Shown piece by piece: positions 9,545 to 18,631 of a DNA stretch of 64,000 bases. Below the pieces are notes generated by a model. It made no database searches, was not told where the DNA came from, and saw only the letters and a list, made by a program, of their open reading frames with translations. Source of the DNA: Anabaena sp. UHCC 0204 (GTDB taxonomy: Bacteria > Cyanobacteriota > Cyanobacteriia > Cyanobacteriales > Nostocaceae); assembly GCF_009711975.1 (NCBI RefSeq), contig NZ_VIKW01000007.1, positions 62,001-126,000 on the forward strand, read 5' to 3'. A program made the translations under genes and the position numbers. Every line of letters begins with the position of its first letter. The stretch's first letter is position 1.

Positions 9545-9949
9545 GTGGATATACTCATTGATTCGACAAAAGACTTTGAAAAAGATTTAGAACAATTTAA
9601 TGATACGGAAAAATTTAAAGTTATTAAAGAGATGAATCGGTATTTTGAAACATTATCATTGGATAAGATGTTATTTTATCAAAGTAGCGAACAACTCAGA
9701 AATATCAAACTCAATCACTCCTATGATTCAACTATATATGCCTTGAAAATCAATGATATTCAAAGAGTAATTTTAACTATTGACGATGATCCAATCTTTG
9801 ATTGTACAGTGATTACTTTATTCAGATTAGTTAAATTAGAAGATGCTCAAAAAGCATATAACGCTGTAGCTGAGTTAATTTATCAAGATTTTACAGTAGA
9901 AGAAAATCAAGAATTAGAAGCTGTTATTCTTGCCAATGGCACAAATTAA
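9545..9949 (+). CDS. RelE/ParE-fold protein, putative toxin-like
   Basis: 134 aa with a GTG start. AGGAG lies 8 bases before it, which decides the start. The order is N-terminal strand DILIDSTKDFEKDL, two helices (~18-60), then a beta region TIYALKINDIQRVILTI-DDDPIF (~76-99), matching the RelE/ParE fold. There is a long helical C-terminal tail (~110-134). It overlaps the next gene by 14 bp. I see no typical antitoxin (RHH, AbrB, Xre or Phd type) on either side. Toxin activity is an inference. Confidence 0.55.
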   Translation: MDILIDSTKDFEKDLEQFNDTEKFKVIKEMNRYFETLSLDKMLFYQSSEQLRNIKLNHSYDSTIYALKINDIQRVILTIDDDPIFDCTVITLFRLVKLEDAQKAYNAVAELIYQDFTVEENQELEAVILANGTN

Positions 9950-10268
9950 ACCGCTGTTAGATGAATATGGCGTTATTTATGAAGCAATGAAGGTTTTACC
10001 AACAGAGTTGAAAGTTCATTTTCTTCAAGCTTTGGCAGAATTAGAAGACAATGAATGTCACAGAACTAGAAATTTTCCTAAAACTAGATTGCATAAAGTC
10101 ACAGGTATTAAACAAGCTATCTATCGGGCTGATATTGATAAAATATCTGGTTGGCGAATTCATTTACAGTATATTGAAGGCAAAATTCATTTAAAAGATA
10201 TTATTGGTGGTCAAGATCATGATAATGTCATTGAAGTGATTAAATCTAAAAAAGATAGATATGATTAA
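9936..10268 (+). CDS. Second RelE/ParE-fold protein, putative
   Basis: 110 aa from the ATG at 9936. A TTG two codons earlier is possible. Residues ~45-105 read RTRNFPKTRLHKVTG, IYRADIDKISGWRIHLQY and DIIGGQDHDNVIEVIKSKKDRY (last quoted in two parts elsewhere), the pattern of RelE-like nuclease folds. The N-terminal ~40 residues form a helical extension that might act as a partner or antitoxin part. The 14-bp overlap with the preceding RelE-like gene implies coupled translation. Possible roles are a toxin, a degenerate antitoxin-toxin, or a regulator. Confidence 0.55.
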   Translation: MAQIKPLLDEYGVIYEAMKVLPTELKVHFLQALAELEDNECHRTRNFPKTRLHKVTGIKQAIYRADIDKISGWRIHLQYIEGKIHLKDIIGGQDHDNVIEVIKSKKDRYD

Positions 10269-10880
10269 ATCCCCTCGCAACTGAGAATCAAAATATGCTA
10301 CATTCTGCTATCAAATATCAGGCTAGTTTTCCATCTGACTCAGTGAATTCTGCTATATCAGGGAAGAAGATTTGATAATTTGTATGGATTTATGTATTTG
10401 AGCGAACATTTAATTAAGTATAATCAACACTTGTGTTAATCTCAGTCTATGTAATATGATTTGAGGTTTATTTGAAATGGAGAAAAATATAAGCAACGAA
10501 AATAGACGTTAGAGTTAATAAATCATCTCAAGTCGGCTGTACATCATCTGTGATGGTACAATATACAGCTTTAGCGAACTTGACTATCAGTGGATTTAAG
10601 TTAGGCTGAAAACGAAACGTCTTAATTTTATTAAGTACGATTTTGTATAGATAGCAGTGGCAAAAATGTAAATTTTAGTAACTCTGTCTACTCTAAGTGC
10701 TTGTAAAATTGCATGGTTTGATACCGCTTAAAAAATCGTTATCTACTAACCTGAACAAGGTCATTAACGAACTCACAAGCAAATAAAAATTGTGTTTTAC
10801 ATTATACAATACAAGTTTGTGAGAGAATCTAAAGAAAATATAAAATAAACTCAAATGACTGTGGTGTCTGGAGGACAAAA
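10269..10880. other. Spacer without recognised gene
   Basis: 612 bp of AT-rich sequence. It ends in the GGAGGA ribosome-binding site at 10870-10875 of the DUF1815 gene. No convincing reading frame or structured RNA was found. Confidence 0.5.
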
Positions 10881-11270
10881 GTGTTTTTGAGATTGGCAAA
10901 TGAACACAGACAATTCGTACAAGATTTGGTAATGAACCTACAAGCCTTGGCGATTGTACTAGAACGGCATGGTTATCTTGCTTCCTGCTATACTTGCGGC
11001 AATCAGATGAATAGCGCATCTTTTATGGTGAGTTTAGGAGACAATCATCTAATTCGCTTTCTGGTATCGGATTATGGAATTACGTGGACAGAAATGCGTG
11101 ATGATCGGGAATTAATGAAATTAGAGGGTGCAGAAGCAATTAATCAGTTAGAAGAACTAGCTACTCTTGTCAAGCAGTCTATGCAAACTTCTAAAGATAC
11201 TGAGTATTCATCTACAAAAGGTAAACGCGTTTTACAGAATCATCCAGGAAATCTGAAAGCCCATAGGTAA
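10881..11270 (+). CDS. DUF1815 family protein
   Basis: 129 aa with a GTG start, supported by GGAGGA five bases upstream. The segments FVQDLVMNLQALAIVLERHG, SFMVSLGDNHLIRFLVSDYG and ITWTEMRDDRELMKLEGAEA (residues ~12-90) match a small protein family I know only from cyanobacteria. The function is unknown. The C-terminal ~25 residues (SSTKGKRVLQNHPGNLKAHR) are basic and look like a strain-specific extension. It is convergent with the alpha/beta hydrolase gene. Confidence 0.8.
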   Translation: MFLRLANEHRQFVQDLVMNLQALAIVLERHGYLASCYTCGNQMNSASFMVSLGDNHLIRFLVSDYGITWTEMRDDRELMKLEGAEAINQLEELATLVKQSMQTSKDTEYSSTKGKRVLQNHPGNLKAHR

Positions 11271-11347
11271 CAACCTGAAACTATGACGGAACTTCAGATT
11301 GGTGTTTTTGATCTAAGAATGTTCAAAATTGTTGACATTTCTTATTA

Positions 11348-12256
11348 TCATCCTCTAGGAACACCTTTGGTAAACATTCTGGAAACAGCGATACTATTCA
11401 CTTCAGAGGCTGACAAATCAATTTGTTGGCCTTCTATAATTTTTGTAGCAAATTGGGAAGTTGTTGGTAGATTACACCCTAAAAAATCGTTCTCTTTCAG
11501 GATTTGATACAAGTTTACATCTGTCTCTAACAAACAAGCATGACCGCTATTTGGTAAGATAAACGTTTTCGTATTTGGTAGAATCTCCGCTAATCTGGCG
11601 ATTTCACTAACAGAAGGTAATAAGCGATCGCTACCACTACCAATCAATAGAACCGGTTGTGTGAGGCTTTGTAATTGCTTTTTATCAATTTGGAAATCTC
11701 GTAATAATGATAACCGCCAGTTGATAGTTTCTGGTGGTATAGAACGCATTGTTGTGAGCAGGATCAGGCGATCGCTCTTAGAAATTCGTTCTAGTGATGC
11801 TAGGAATGGTAATAAACCTAATGCACCAACATTAAATAATAATGATGGGACAAAGTGAGTAACTTGAGATATCCAATTAAACCAAGGGTGATGCTGAAAA
11901 GCCGAAGCAGGATTAATGAGGATAATGCGTTTAAATAAATGCGGTGATTGGGTTGCTACTTTCATCGCTAAACAACCACCAAAAGATTCACCACATAGGT
12001 AGATTTGGCGTTGACAGCTTTGTTCCAATTCGGCATGAATCAAGTCTAAAACATTCTTGGCTAAAACATCCCAAGTAGCAAGATAGTTCTTAGGTATAGC
12101 CAAACAACGAATATCTAAATCCATTGCTAATTCAGGCATTTGAGATTGCAATAATTTACCAGTCCCATCCATTCCTGGTAAATATATAAATAAGGGAGAA
12201 TCTGATTGTACAGGGTTTGGAATTAAAAAACAAGGCTTAGAGTCAACTACTGGCAT
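11348..12256 (-). CDS. Alpha/beta-fold hydrolase
   Basis: 302 aa. The triad is visible as Ser91 in GESFGG, Asp210 in GSGSDRLLPS and His239 in NSGHACLLE. LPGMDGTG (~26-33) supplies the oxyanion loop. The pattern LPGMDGTGKLL with GESFGGCLA resembles the N-terminal hydrolase part of phytyl ester synthase/DGAT-like proteins of plastids and cyanobacteria, but no acyltransferase domain follows. The substrate is unknown. There is no operon partner within 800 bp upstream. Confidence 0.82.
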   Translation of the reverse strand: MPVVDSKPCFLIPNPVQSDSPLFIYLPGMDGTGKLLQSQMPELAMDLDIRCLAIPKNYLATWDVLAKNVLDLIHAELEQSCQRQIYLCGESFGGCLAMKVATQSPHLFKRIILINPASAFQHHPWFNWISQVTHFVPSLLFNVGALGLLPFLASLERISKSDRLILLTTMRSIPPETINWRLSLLRDFQIDKKQLQSLTQPVLLIGSGSDRLLPSVSEIARLAEILPNTKTFILPNSGHACLLETDVNLYQILKENDFLGCNLPTTSQFATKIIEGQQIDLSASEVNSIAVSRMFTKGVPRG

Positions 12257-13094
12257 TTTGCTTATTTTTATTGATCTATTCTATCTTTAACTTTACCGTT
12301 TCCGTTATCCAGATGGGAATTAGGGGATAATTTTGGACTTTTTCCTCTTTCCTAAAATCAACCTTTCCAGATAAAAAATAACCGACTCTGAAACCATGAT
12401 TACAGAATTTATGGCGATTTGTATTCATCATATATAAGTATGTGAAAGCGTCAAATCCTCCTAGCTGGCAATAGTGTCACATTGGCATTGCAAATAATAT
12501 AGCATTCCGCAACGATTTATGAACTTAAATTAAAGAGGATTGCCATATATAAAGCATTGATAAATTTCCTGTTCATACAGAACTTAATTCTGAATTCTTT
12601 CTTGATAAGTTCGGAAAATACTCAAGATTGAAACGAACACCATCCGGCTCGTTTAAGAATTGGTAATTATGAAGTCGGTTTAGGAAGAAGTTAAAGAGTC
12701 AAGGTTTTCCCTCCTCTTTTTCCCTTCATCTTTCCCCCTTAACCGACAAGTATTGGGAACGAAAAGTCTTGTTAATTATGAATTGGAGAATTTTAGATGT
12801 TGAATCATATCCATATAAATAGGGATATTTATAGAGTTTGGGTTAGTGTATTCTCTGAGACTATCAATGAAAGAAACAGGTTTTACCATGATTATTAGCA
12901 ACAAATTTCTCTGATTTGACAATAAATCAGGTGGATTTATAGAAGTCATCAAAAAAATCTTGCCTCTATAAATTTGTTACCATCAAGGTGTAATTTGAAA
13001 AAAACAGTAGCAATGTTATATAATTGCGTAGTTTTGTCTAGATAATCTAGATTATTAACAGAGAAAACTAATTAATAATTTGCTTTTATTGTCC
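12257..13094. other. Spacer without recognised gene
   Basis: 838 bp between divergently transcribed genes, presumably carrying both promoters. AT-rich with no long frame. I see no convincing structured RNA or terminal repeats. Confidence 0.5.
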
Positions 13095-14693
13095 ATGAAT
13101 CTAGTGAATAAAACAGAAAAGACTTTTGCACTGACGACACCATTATACTATGTCAATGATGTCCCCCATATTGGCAGTGCTTATACAACTATAGCGGCAG
13201 ATGTAGTAGCTCGGTTCAAACGCTTACAGGGAGATCAAGTGCTACTAATTACAGGTACAGATGAACACGGTCAAAAAATCGAGCGTTCAGCAGCCAGTTT
13301 AGGTAAAGCACCACAAGATTTTTGTGATGGAATTGTCCCTAGTTTTATCCACTTGTGGGATGTACTAGATATTCAATACGATCGCTTTAGTCGGACTACT
13401 GCAACCCGTCACCAAGCGATCGTCAAAGAATTTTTTCAGCGCGTTTGGGAAACTGGTGACATCTACCAAGGACAACAACAGGGTTGGTACTGCGTTTCCT
13501 GTGAAGAATTTAAGGAAGAACGGGATTTACTCGCAGATAAACATTGTCCCATTCATACTACCAAACAAGTAGAGTGGCGAGATGAGCAGAACTATTTCTT
13601 CCGCTTATCTAAGTATCAAACCCAGCTAGAGGAATTTTACCAAACCCACCCAGATTTTATCCAACCGATTAGCCGCCGGAATGAAGTTTTCAATTTTGTT
13701 GCTCAAGGTTTACAGGATTTCTCAATTTCGCGGGTAAATCTGGATTGGGGTTTTCCCGTACCCGTTGATCCTAAACATACATTATATGTATGGTTTGATG
13801 CTTTGCTGGGTTATGTGACAGCACTGCTAGAACCAGATGTAGAACCAACTTTAGCCAATGCTTTACAGACATGGTGGCCGATTAACCTGCACTTGATTGG
13901 TAAAGATATTTTACGATTTCATGCGGTTTACTGGCCAGCAATGTTGATGTCAGCGGGTTTACCTTTACCAGACAGAGTATTTGGACATGGTTTTTTAACT
14001 AAAGACGGTCAAAAAATGGGGAAAACTTCAGGTAATACTCTAGATCCTATCGCTTTAGTGGAAAATTATGGTAGTGATGCCGTTCGTTATTACTTCCTTA
14101 AGGAAATCGAATTTGGCAAAGATGGCGATTTTAATGAAATTAGGTTCATTAATGTTTTGAATGCAGATTTAGCGAATGATTTAGGTAATTTGTTAAACCG
14201 CACTTTAAACATGGTGAAGAAATACTGCGCTAGTCAAGTACCGTCAATTACCCAGTCAGCTATTCCGGCTGAAAATCCTTTAAAGGTGATGGGGTTACAG
14301 TTGGGGGAAAAGGTGAAACAAGCATATACAGTATTAGCTTTCAATGAAGCCTGCCACTATGTTTTATCGCTGGTACAAGCTAGTAATAAATTTATTGATG
14401 ATCAAGCTCCTTGGTCATTATATAAACAAGGAAAGCAGGAAGAAGTGGAAGAAGTGTTATATGCAGTTCTTGAATCCGTCAGATTAGCAGCTTATCTTCT
14501 ATCACCTATTATTCCTAATATCAGCAGTGATATTTATCAGCAATTAGGCTGGGGAATAAACTTTAATGAACAAAAAGAAAGTGCAATTTCCGCACCTTTT
14601 TGTACTCATGCAACATGGGGGATATTATCCGATAAACAACAGTTGGGGACACCTAAACCGGTTTTCAAGCGGATAGAAATAACCCAATCATGA
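13095..14693 (+). CDS. metG: Methionine--tRNA ligase
   Basis: 532 aa from the ATG at 13095. The frame extends 5 codons to a TTG, but the ATG starts a normal N-terminus (FALTTPLYYVNDVPHIGSAY). Class I signatures are PHIG (HIGH motif) and KMGKTSGN (KMSKS variant). A Cys-rich knob, CVSCEEFKEERDLLADKHCPIH, lies at ~137-158. The anticodon-binding helical region is C-terminal (~350-510). There is no C-terminal tRNA-binding (EMAP-like) extension. It charges tRNA-Met and is essential. Confidence 0.96.
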   Translation: MNLVNKTEKTFALTTPLYYVNDVPHIGSAYTTIAADVVARFKRLQGDQVLLITGTDEHGQKIERSAASLGKAPQDFCDGIVPSFIHLWDVLDIQYDRFSRTTATRHQAIVKEFFQRVWETGDIYQGQQQGWYCVSCEEFKEERDLLADKHCPIHTTKQVEWRDEQNYFFRLSKYQTQLEEFYQTHPDFIQPISRRNEVFNFVAQGLQDFSISRVNLDWGFPVPVDPKHTLYVWFDALLGYVTALLEPDVEPTLANALQTWWPINLHLIGKDILRFHAVYWPAMLMSAGLPLPDRVFGHGFLTKDGQKMGKTSGNTLDPIALVENYGSDAVRYYFLKEIEFGKDGDFNEIRFINVLNADLANDLGNLLNRTLNMVKKYCASQVPSITQSAIPAENPLKVMGLQLGEKVKQAYTVLAFNEACHYVLSLVQASNKFIDDQAPWSLYKQGKQEEVEEVLYAVLESVRLAAYLLSPIIPNISSDIYQQLGWGINFNEQKESAISAPFCTHATWGILSDKQQLGTPKPVFKRIEITQS

Positions 14694-14901
14694 TTAATTC
14701 TGGGAACTGCTAATTCCTGCAAGGAAAACGATTCGGGGCTTTATTTACGACTTATTGCCAGTAAAGGGAGTAGAAAAATCAATGCTGTTGGGCTGCTGAT
14801 GTATAACTCAGGAGTCTATTAGCCCCGGAGACTTATCATAAGCAATTCTAACAAGTTTGTAGTTAGAGATTTCTATCATAACAGGGATAACAACACAAGG
14901 T

Positions 14902-15540
14902 ATGACAACAATGTTGAATAATTTGGAAAACGACTCAATATTTACGCCAGAACAGGTTTTGGAAAATCGGGGTCGAGTGGCTATCTTTATTGATGGCTCA
15001 AACTTATTTTATGCGGCACTACAACTAGGAATCGAAATTGATTATACTAAGTTATTGTGCCGATTGACTGGAGGATCAAGACTATTACGATCTTTTTTCT
15101 ACACAGGAGTAGATCGAACAAACGAGAAGCAACAGGGCTTTTTGTTATGGATGCGTCGGAATGGTTATCGAGTGATTGCTAAGGATTTGGTGCAACTACC
15201 AGATGGTTCTAAAAAAGCTAACTTAGATGTAGAAATCGCTGTTGATATGATGGCTTTAGTTGATTCCTATGATACCGCAGTTTTAGTCAGCGGTGATGGT
15301 GATTTAGCTTATGCGGTCAATTCTGTGAGCTATCGTGGTGTGAGAGTAGAAGTAGTAAGTTTACGTTCTATGACTAGTGATAGTTTAATTAACGTGAGCG
15401 ATCGCTATATTGATTTAGAAGCTATTAAAGAGGATATCCAAAAAACTCCTCGTCAAAGTTATCCATATCGGCCATTTTCTAGTATGGGTTTTTTAGAAGA
15501 TCCCAGAGATAGCAATAGACATCTAGAAATTCCTGAATAA
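14902..15540 (+). CDS. NYN-domain protein (LabA/DUF88-like)
   Basis: 212 aa. The NYN (PIN-like) fold shows conserved acidic residues: Asp in FIDGSNLFYA (~29-38), Asp pair in LDVEIAVDMM (~109-118) and Asp in LVSGDGDLAYAV (~130-141). LabA and relatives affect KaiC-dependent circadian output in Synechococcus, and other NYN proteins are RNases. The role here is not known. Its stop overlaps the start of the LptC-like gene by one base (TAATG), so the two are translationally coupled. Confidence 0.82.
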   Translation: MTTMLNNLENDSIFTPEQVLENRGRVAIFIDGSNLFYAALQLGIEIDYTKLLCRLTGGSRLLRSFFYTGVDRTNEKQQGFLLWMRRNGYRVIAKDLVQLPDGSKKANLDVEIAVDMMALVDSYDTAVLVSGDGDLAYAVNSVSYRGVRVEVVSLRSMTSDSLINVSDRYIDLEAIKEDIQKTPRQSYPYRPFSSMGFLEDPRDSNRHLEIPE

Positions 15541-16784
15541 TGCAATATTCACAAGACAGGGAGAATGGAAGACAAAGTTCAAAATGTCAGAGGGGAAGTA
15601 AAAATTATTCTCCCTATTTCTATTCATCGTTACAATTTAAATTACCAAAAAGTTGGGTTTACCTACCATTGATATTGTGCTTAAGTTTAAGTTTGTTCTC
15701 TTGCGGTAATCCATCCCCTACCGAATCAAAAACTGATGTTTCATCTCCAGAAGATGATGAAACTAAGTTAACTTTTTTTGGTGTGGCTTTAGAACAATTT
15801 GATGAAGTAGGTAGGCCAATTTGGAAAGTTAAAGCCAAACAAGCAAAATACACTACAGATAAACAAATAGGTGAAGCAGAAAGTCCTGAAGGAGAACTCT
15901 ATCAAGATGGCAAGGTTGTTTACCAAATTAAAGCAGAAAAAGCTGACATTAGACAAGATGGTAAGCAACTGTTTCTTCAAGGTAAGATTATTGCTACTGA
16001 TCCCAGTAATGGTATTGTCTTGAAGGGTAATGAGTTAGAATGGCGACCTCAAGAAGATTTATTGATTGTTCGCAATCAGTTAAATGGTAGCCACAAACAA
16101 TTACAAGCAGTAGCCCAAGAAGCTAAGGTAAAAACTCGTGAACAAAGAGTAGAATTTTCAGGAGGAGTAGTAGCAAAATCCACAGAACCACAGTTGCAAA
16201 TGCGGACTGAGCGTTTAATGTGGCAAATTAAAGAGGAGAAATTATTTAGCGATCGCCCGATTCAAATAGATAAATACGAAAATAATAAAATCACTGGACG
16301 CAGTAAAGGCAATGCCGCCGAAATTAACTTAAAAACTCAAATTGCAACTCTTCAACCACAGGCACAATTAGAGTTAATAGCTCAAAAAATGCAAATTACT
16401 AGTAACTCAATAACCTGGAATCTTAACAAAGAAATTATCACCACAAATTCTCCCATTCGTATATTTCAAAGTGCTGAAAATGTCACTGTTACTGCTAATC
16501 AAGGAAGGATGCAAATACCAACAAACACTGTATATCTAACTGGTAATGTTAATGCAATTGGGCAACGTCGTCAGTCTTTAAAATCAAATCAAATCACTTG
16601 GTATTTAGATAAAAAATTGTTAGAAGCCCAGGGAAATGTAGTCTATCGTCAAATTGAACCAAAATTAACTTTTAAAGGGGAAACAGCCGTTGGTAATTTA
16701 GAAACAGAAAATATAGTCGTTAAAGGTGGTAATTCTACTGGACGCAGAGTAGTAACGGAAATTATCCCCCAGGAAGGTAGATAA
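15540..16784 (+). CDS. lptC: LptC-like LPS-export lipoprotein, extended
   Basis: 414 aa, about twice a proteobacterial LptC. A hydrophobic stretch ending in the lipobox-like LFSC (~55) suggests a lipoprotein. After it, ELTFFGVALEQFDEVGRPIWKV-type sequence (LptC start) leads into a long run of beta-strand repeats of the OstA/LptA type (LEWRPQEDLL, AEINLKTQIATLQP, LKSNQITWYLD). The likely role is the periplasmic bridge moving lipopolysaccharide from LptBFG to the outer membrane. The repeats may also serve the LptA part. No other lpt gene is adjacent. A tandem-repeat tract follows the stop. Confidence 0.8.
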   Translation: MQYSQDRENGRQSSKCQRGSKNYSPYFYSSLQFKLPKSWVYLPLILCLSLSLFSCGNPSPTESKTDVSSPEDDETKLTFFGVALEQFDEVGRPIWKVKAKQAKYTTDKQIGEAESPEGELYQDGKVVYQIKAEKADIRQDGKQLFLQGKIIATDPSNGIVLKGNELEWRPQEDLLIVRNQLNGSHKQLQAVAQEAKVKTREQRVEFSGGVVAKSTEPQLQMRTERLMWQIKEEKLFSDRPIQIDKYENNKITGRSKGNAAEINLKTQIATLQPQAQLELIAQKMQITSNSITWNLNKEIITTNSPIRIFQSAENVTVTANQGRMQIPTNTVYLTGNVNAIGQRRQSLKSNQITWYLDKKLLEAQGNVVYRQIEPKLTFKGETAVGNLETENIVVKGGNSTGRRVVTEIIPQEGR

Positions 16785-16898
16785 GAGGCAGGGGGCAGGG
16801 GGGCAGGGGAGCAGGGGAGCAGGGGAGCAGGGGAAATAATTCTTACCAATCACCAATCACCAATCACCAATGACTGGGCGCAGGCCCTGCGCCCCTAC
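16785..16898. repeat. Composite short-repeat tract with GC-rich palindrome
   Basis: Three repeat types sit side by side: GGGGAGCA octamers (16790-16834), four ATCACCA units (16847-16874) and a 23-base palindrome at 16876-16898 whose arms are GGGCGCAGG / CCTGCGCCC flanked by CTAC. The same palindrome occurs at 33808-33830 and, in frame, twice within the polyketide synthase gene. Confidence 0.85.
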
Positions 16899-16906
16899 TT
16901 TTTACC

Positions 16907-18226
16907 TTAACTTTTATACAAAATCTTATTGCGATTACCTGTACCAAATTTTGGTGAGGAGTTATCTAAATGAGGTGTGAGGGTGGCAGGAATTTCCGTA
17001 GAAACTGCTAATTCTTTTTCTAAAAGTCGTAAAAGTTTATCTTGTTCAGCCCGGAAAGCCGAGATATTTCCGCCACGATTGATGATAGTAAACCAGACCA
17101 AACCGCGATCGCGTGTAGGTACAACTCCAGCCAAAGCACTTACATCACTGAGGGTCCCAGTTTTCATCACAGTTGCTTTTGGCATTTGTCGAGAATGTAT
17201 TGTGCCTCGGTGATCAAACCCAGAGGTAGGAAAAAAATCAGCTAAAGTCAACTCATAGGCATTTGCTTCTCGTTGCAATGCCATAAACATGGCACTAACT
17301 GCTCTGGGAGAAATGCGGTTTTCCCTACCCAAACCAGAACCATTAATCAGGAGAATTTCTGACTTCGAGACTCTAGCTAGTTGAGCGGCTGTGCTACTAA
17401 CGACATTTGCTCCTCCTACAGAATCAGCTAACATTTCCGCAATATCATTATTGCTGAAAATATTCATTTCCTTAATCAGTTTTTGCACAGGTAAAGAAAG
17501 ATGACGTACCAGTAAAGTCTTTCCTACTTGCGGTTGAGCTTCTACTTTAATATTACCAGCAATCTTCACCTGGGGTTTAGCCGTTCCTTTGGGCATCAGC
17601 GAGTATTGGAAAACCACAGAACGAGACCAAGTTTGATGATTTAGTGCTTGTTTAAATAATTGACCAGCAAGCAGGGGATGACGTTGGAAATTCATCGCAA
17701 AAGCCCCAGTAATCACCAAATTGCCCTTTACCTGTTTAATACCCATTTGATTGAGAGTATTTCCCAGGGCGATCGCCTCTTCCCAAACAAACATCGGATC
17801 ACCACTTCCCGTGATCACCAAATCACCCTGCACAACACCATTTACTAAAGGTCCTGTGCTACTAACTAAAGTCTCAAATTGGTGATTTGGACCCCAAGCT
17901 TTCAAAGCTACTAACGAAGTAGCAACCTTAGTTAAAGAAGCAGCCGGTAAAGGTATAGTACCTTGATGATTAGCTATCAGCATTGGACCAGACTGCAACC
18001 AAATACCTTGATGGGAAATCAGACTTTGGTCAATTAATTTTGATGTAATTAAACCTTTAAGATATTCTTGAACTGTTAGAGCGCCTGCTGGACTAGGATC
18101 AGGGACAAGAATCAAGCTGGTGCTACCTTCCCAAGCCAATACACCCAAGGCATCTAAAGGCTTGACCTGCACCTTAGCTATTTCCAGCCATAGAGACAAA
18201 AAACCTGATCCTAACAATTCCAACAT
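16907..18226 (-). CDS. dacB: D-alanyl-D-alanine carboxypeptidase/endopeptidase, S13 family (PBP4-type)
   Basis: 439 aa. The three penicillin-binding motifs are present: SxxK at Ser97-Lys100 (ASLTK), SxN at Ser257-Asn259 (SNND) and KTG at 354-356 (MKTGTLSDV). The ~150-residue insertion between SxxK and SxN is typical of S13 enzymes. PBP4 trims or cleaves peptidoglycan peptides in the periplasm. The N-terminus has a weak hydrophobic start rather than a clear signal peptide. GAGG lies upstream of the ATG. It is a single gene, convergent with the LptC-like gene. Confidence 0.9.
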   Translation of the reverse strand: MLELLGSGFLSLWLEIAKVQVKPLDALGVLAWEGSTSLILVPDPSPAGALTVQEYLKGLITSKLIDQSLISHQGIWLQSGPMLIANHQGTIPLPAASLTKVATSLVALKAWGPNHQFETLVSSTGPLVNGVVQGDLVITGSGDPMFVWEEAIALGNTLNQMGIKQVKGNLVITGAFAMNFQRHPLLAGQLFKQALNHQTWSRSVVFQYSLMPKGTAKPQVKIAGNIKVEAQPQVGKTLLVRHLSLPVQKLIKEMNIFSNNDIAEMLADSVGGANVVSSTAAQLARVSKSEILLINGSGLGRENRISPRAVSAMFMALQREANAYELTLADFFPTSGFDHRGTIHSRQMPKATVMKTGTLSDVSALAGVVPTRDRGLVWFTIINRGGNISAFRAEQDKLLRLLEKELAVSTEIPATLTPHLDNSSPKFGTGNRNKILYKS

Positions 18227-18631
18227 ATTTAAATTCCTCTATCTTGTTTCTTGTATTCATCACCCAAGTTGCTCATTAGTAGTTTGTAATTTGTAATTAC
18301 TTGATCTTCTATCTCCTGTAATTTATGCGCGATCGCTCAATTAGCAACTTCTACTAATATACGAGCCTGATTATATTTATCAGTATTGAGTCATAATAAC
18401 TAGTATTTTACTAATTTATGAGTAGAGTAGATCACATTATTCACATCTAGAATCTTGTTCATATAATTGTAAAAAAACGTGATATTCACACTGATGATCA
18501 TCAGAAATTCTAGGTACAAGTACCGCAGTAAAATTAATTCAACATTTTTGGAAAAACAACAATCTCTGTATTCCCTGTTCCCTATTCCCTGTTCCCTACT
18601 ATATTTTGGATACTAAACAGATTGCTATCAT
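18227..18631. other. Spacer with TTCCCTGTTCCCTA repeats
   Basis: 405 bp without a gene. 18569-18600 holds CCCTGTT/CCCTATT heptamers, the reverse complement of the GGGAACA repeats at 23891-23960 and 31068-31100. The rest is AT-rich. Confidence 0.6.
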
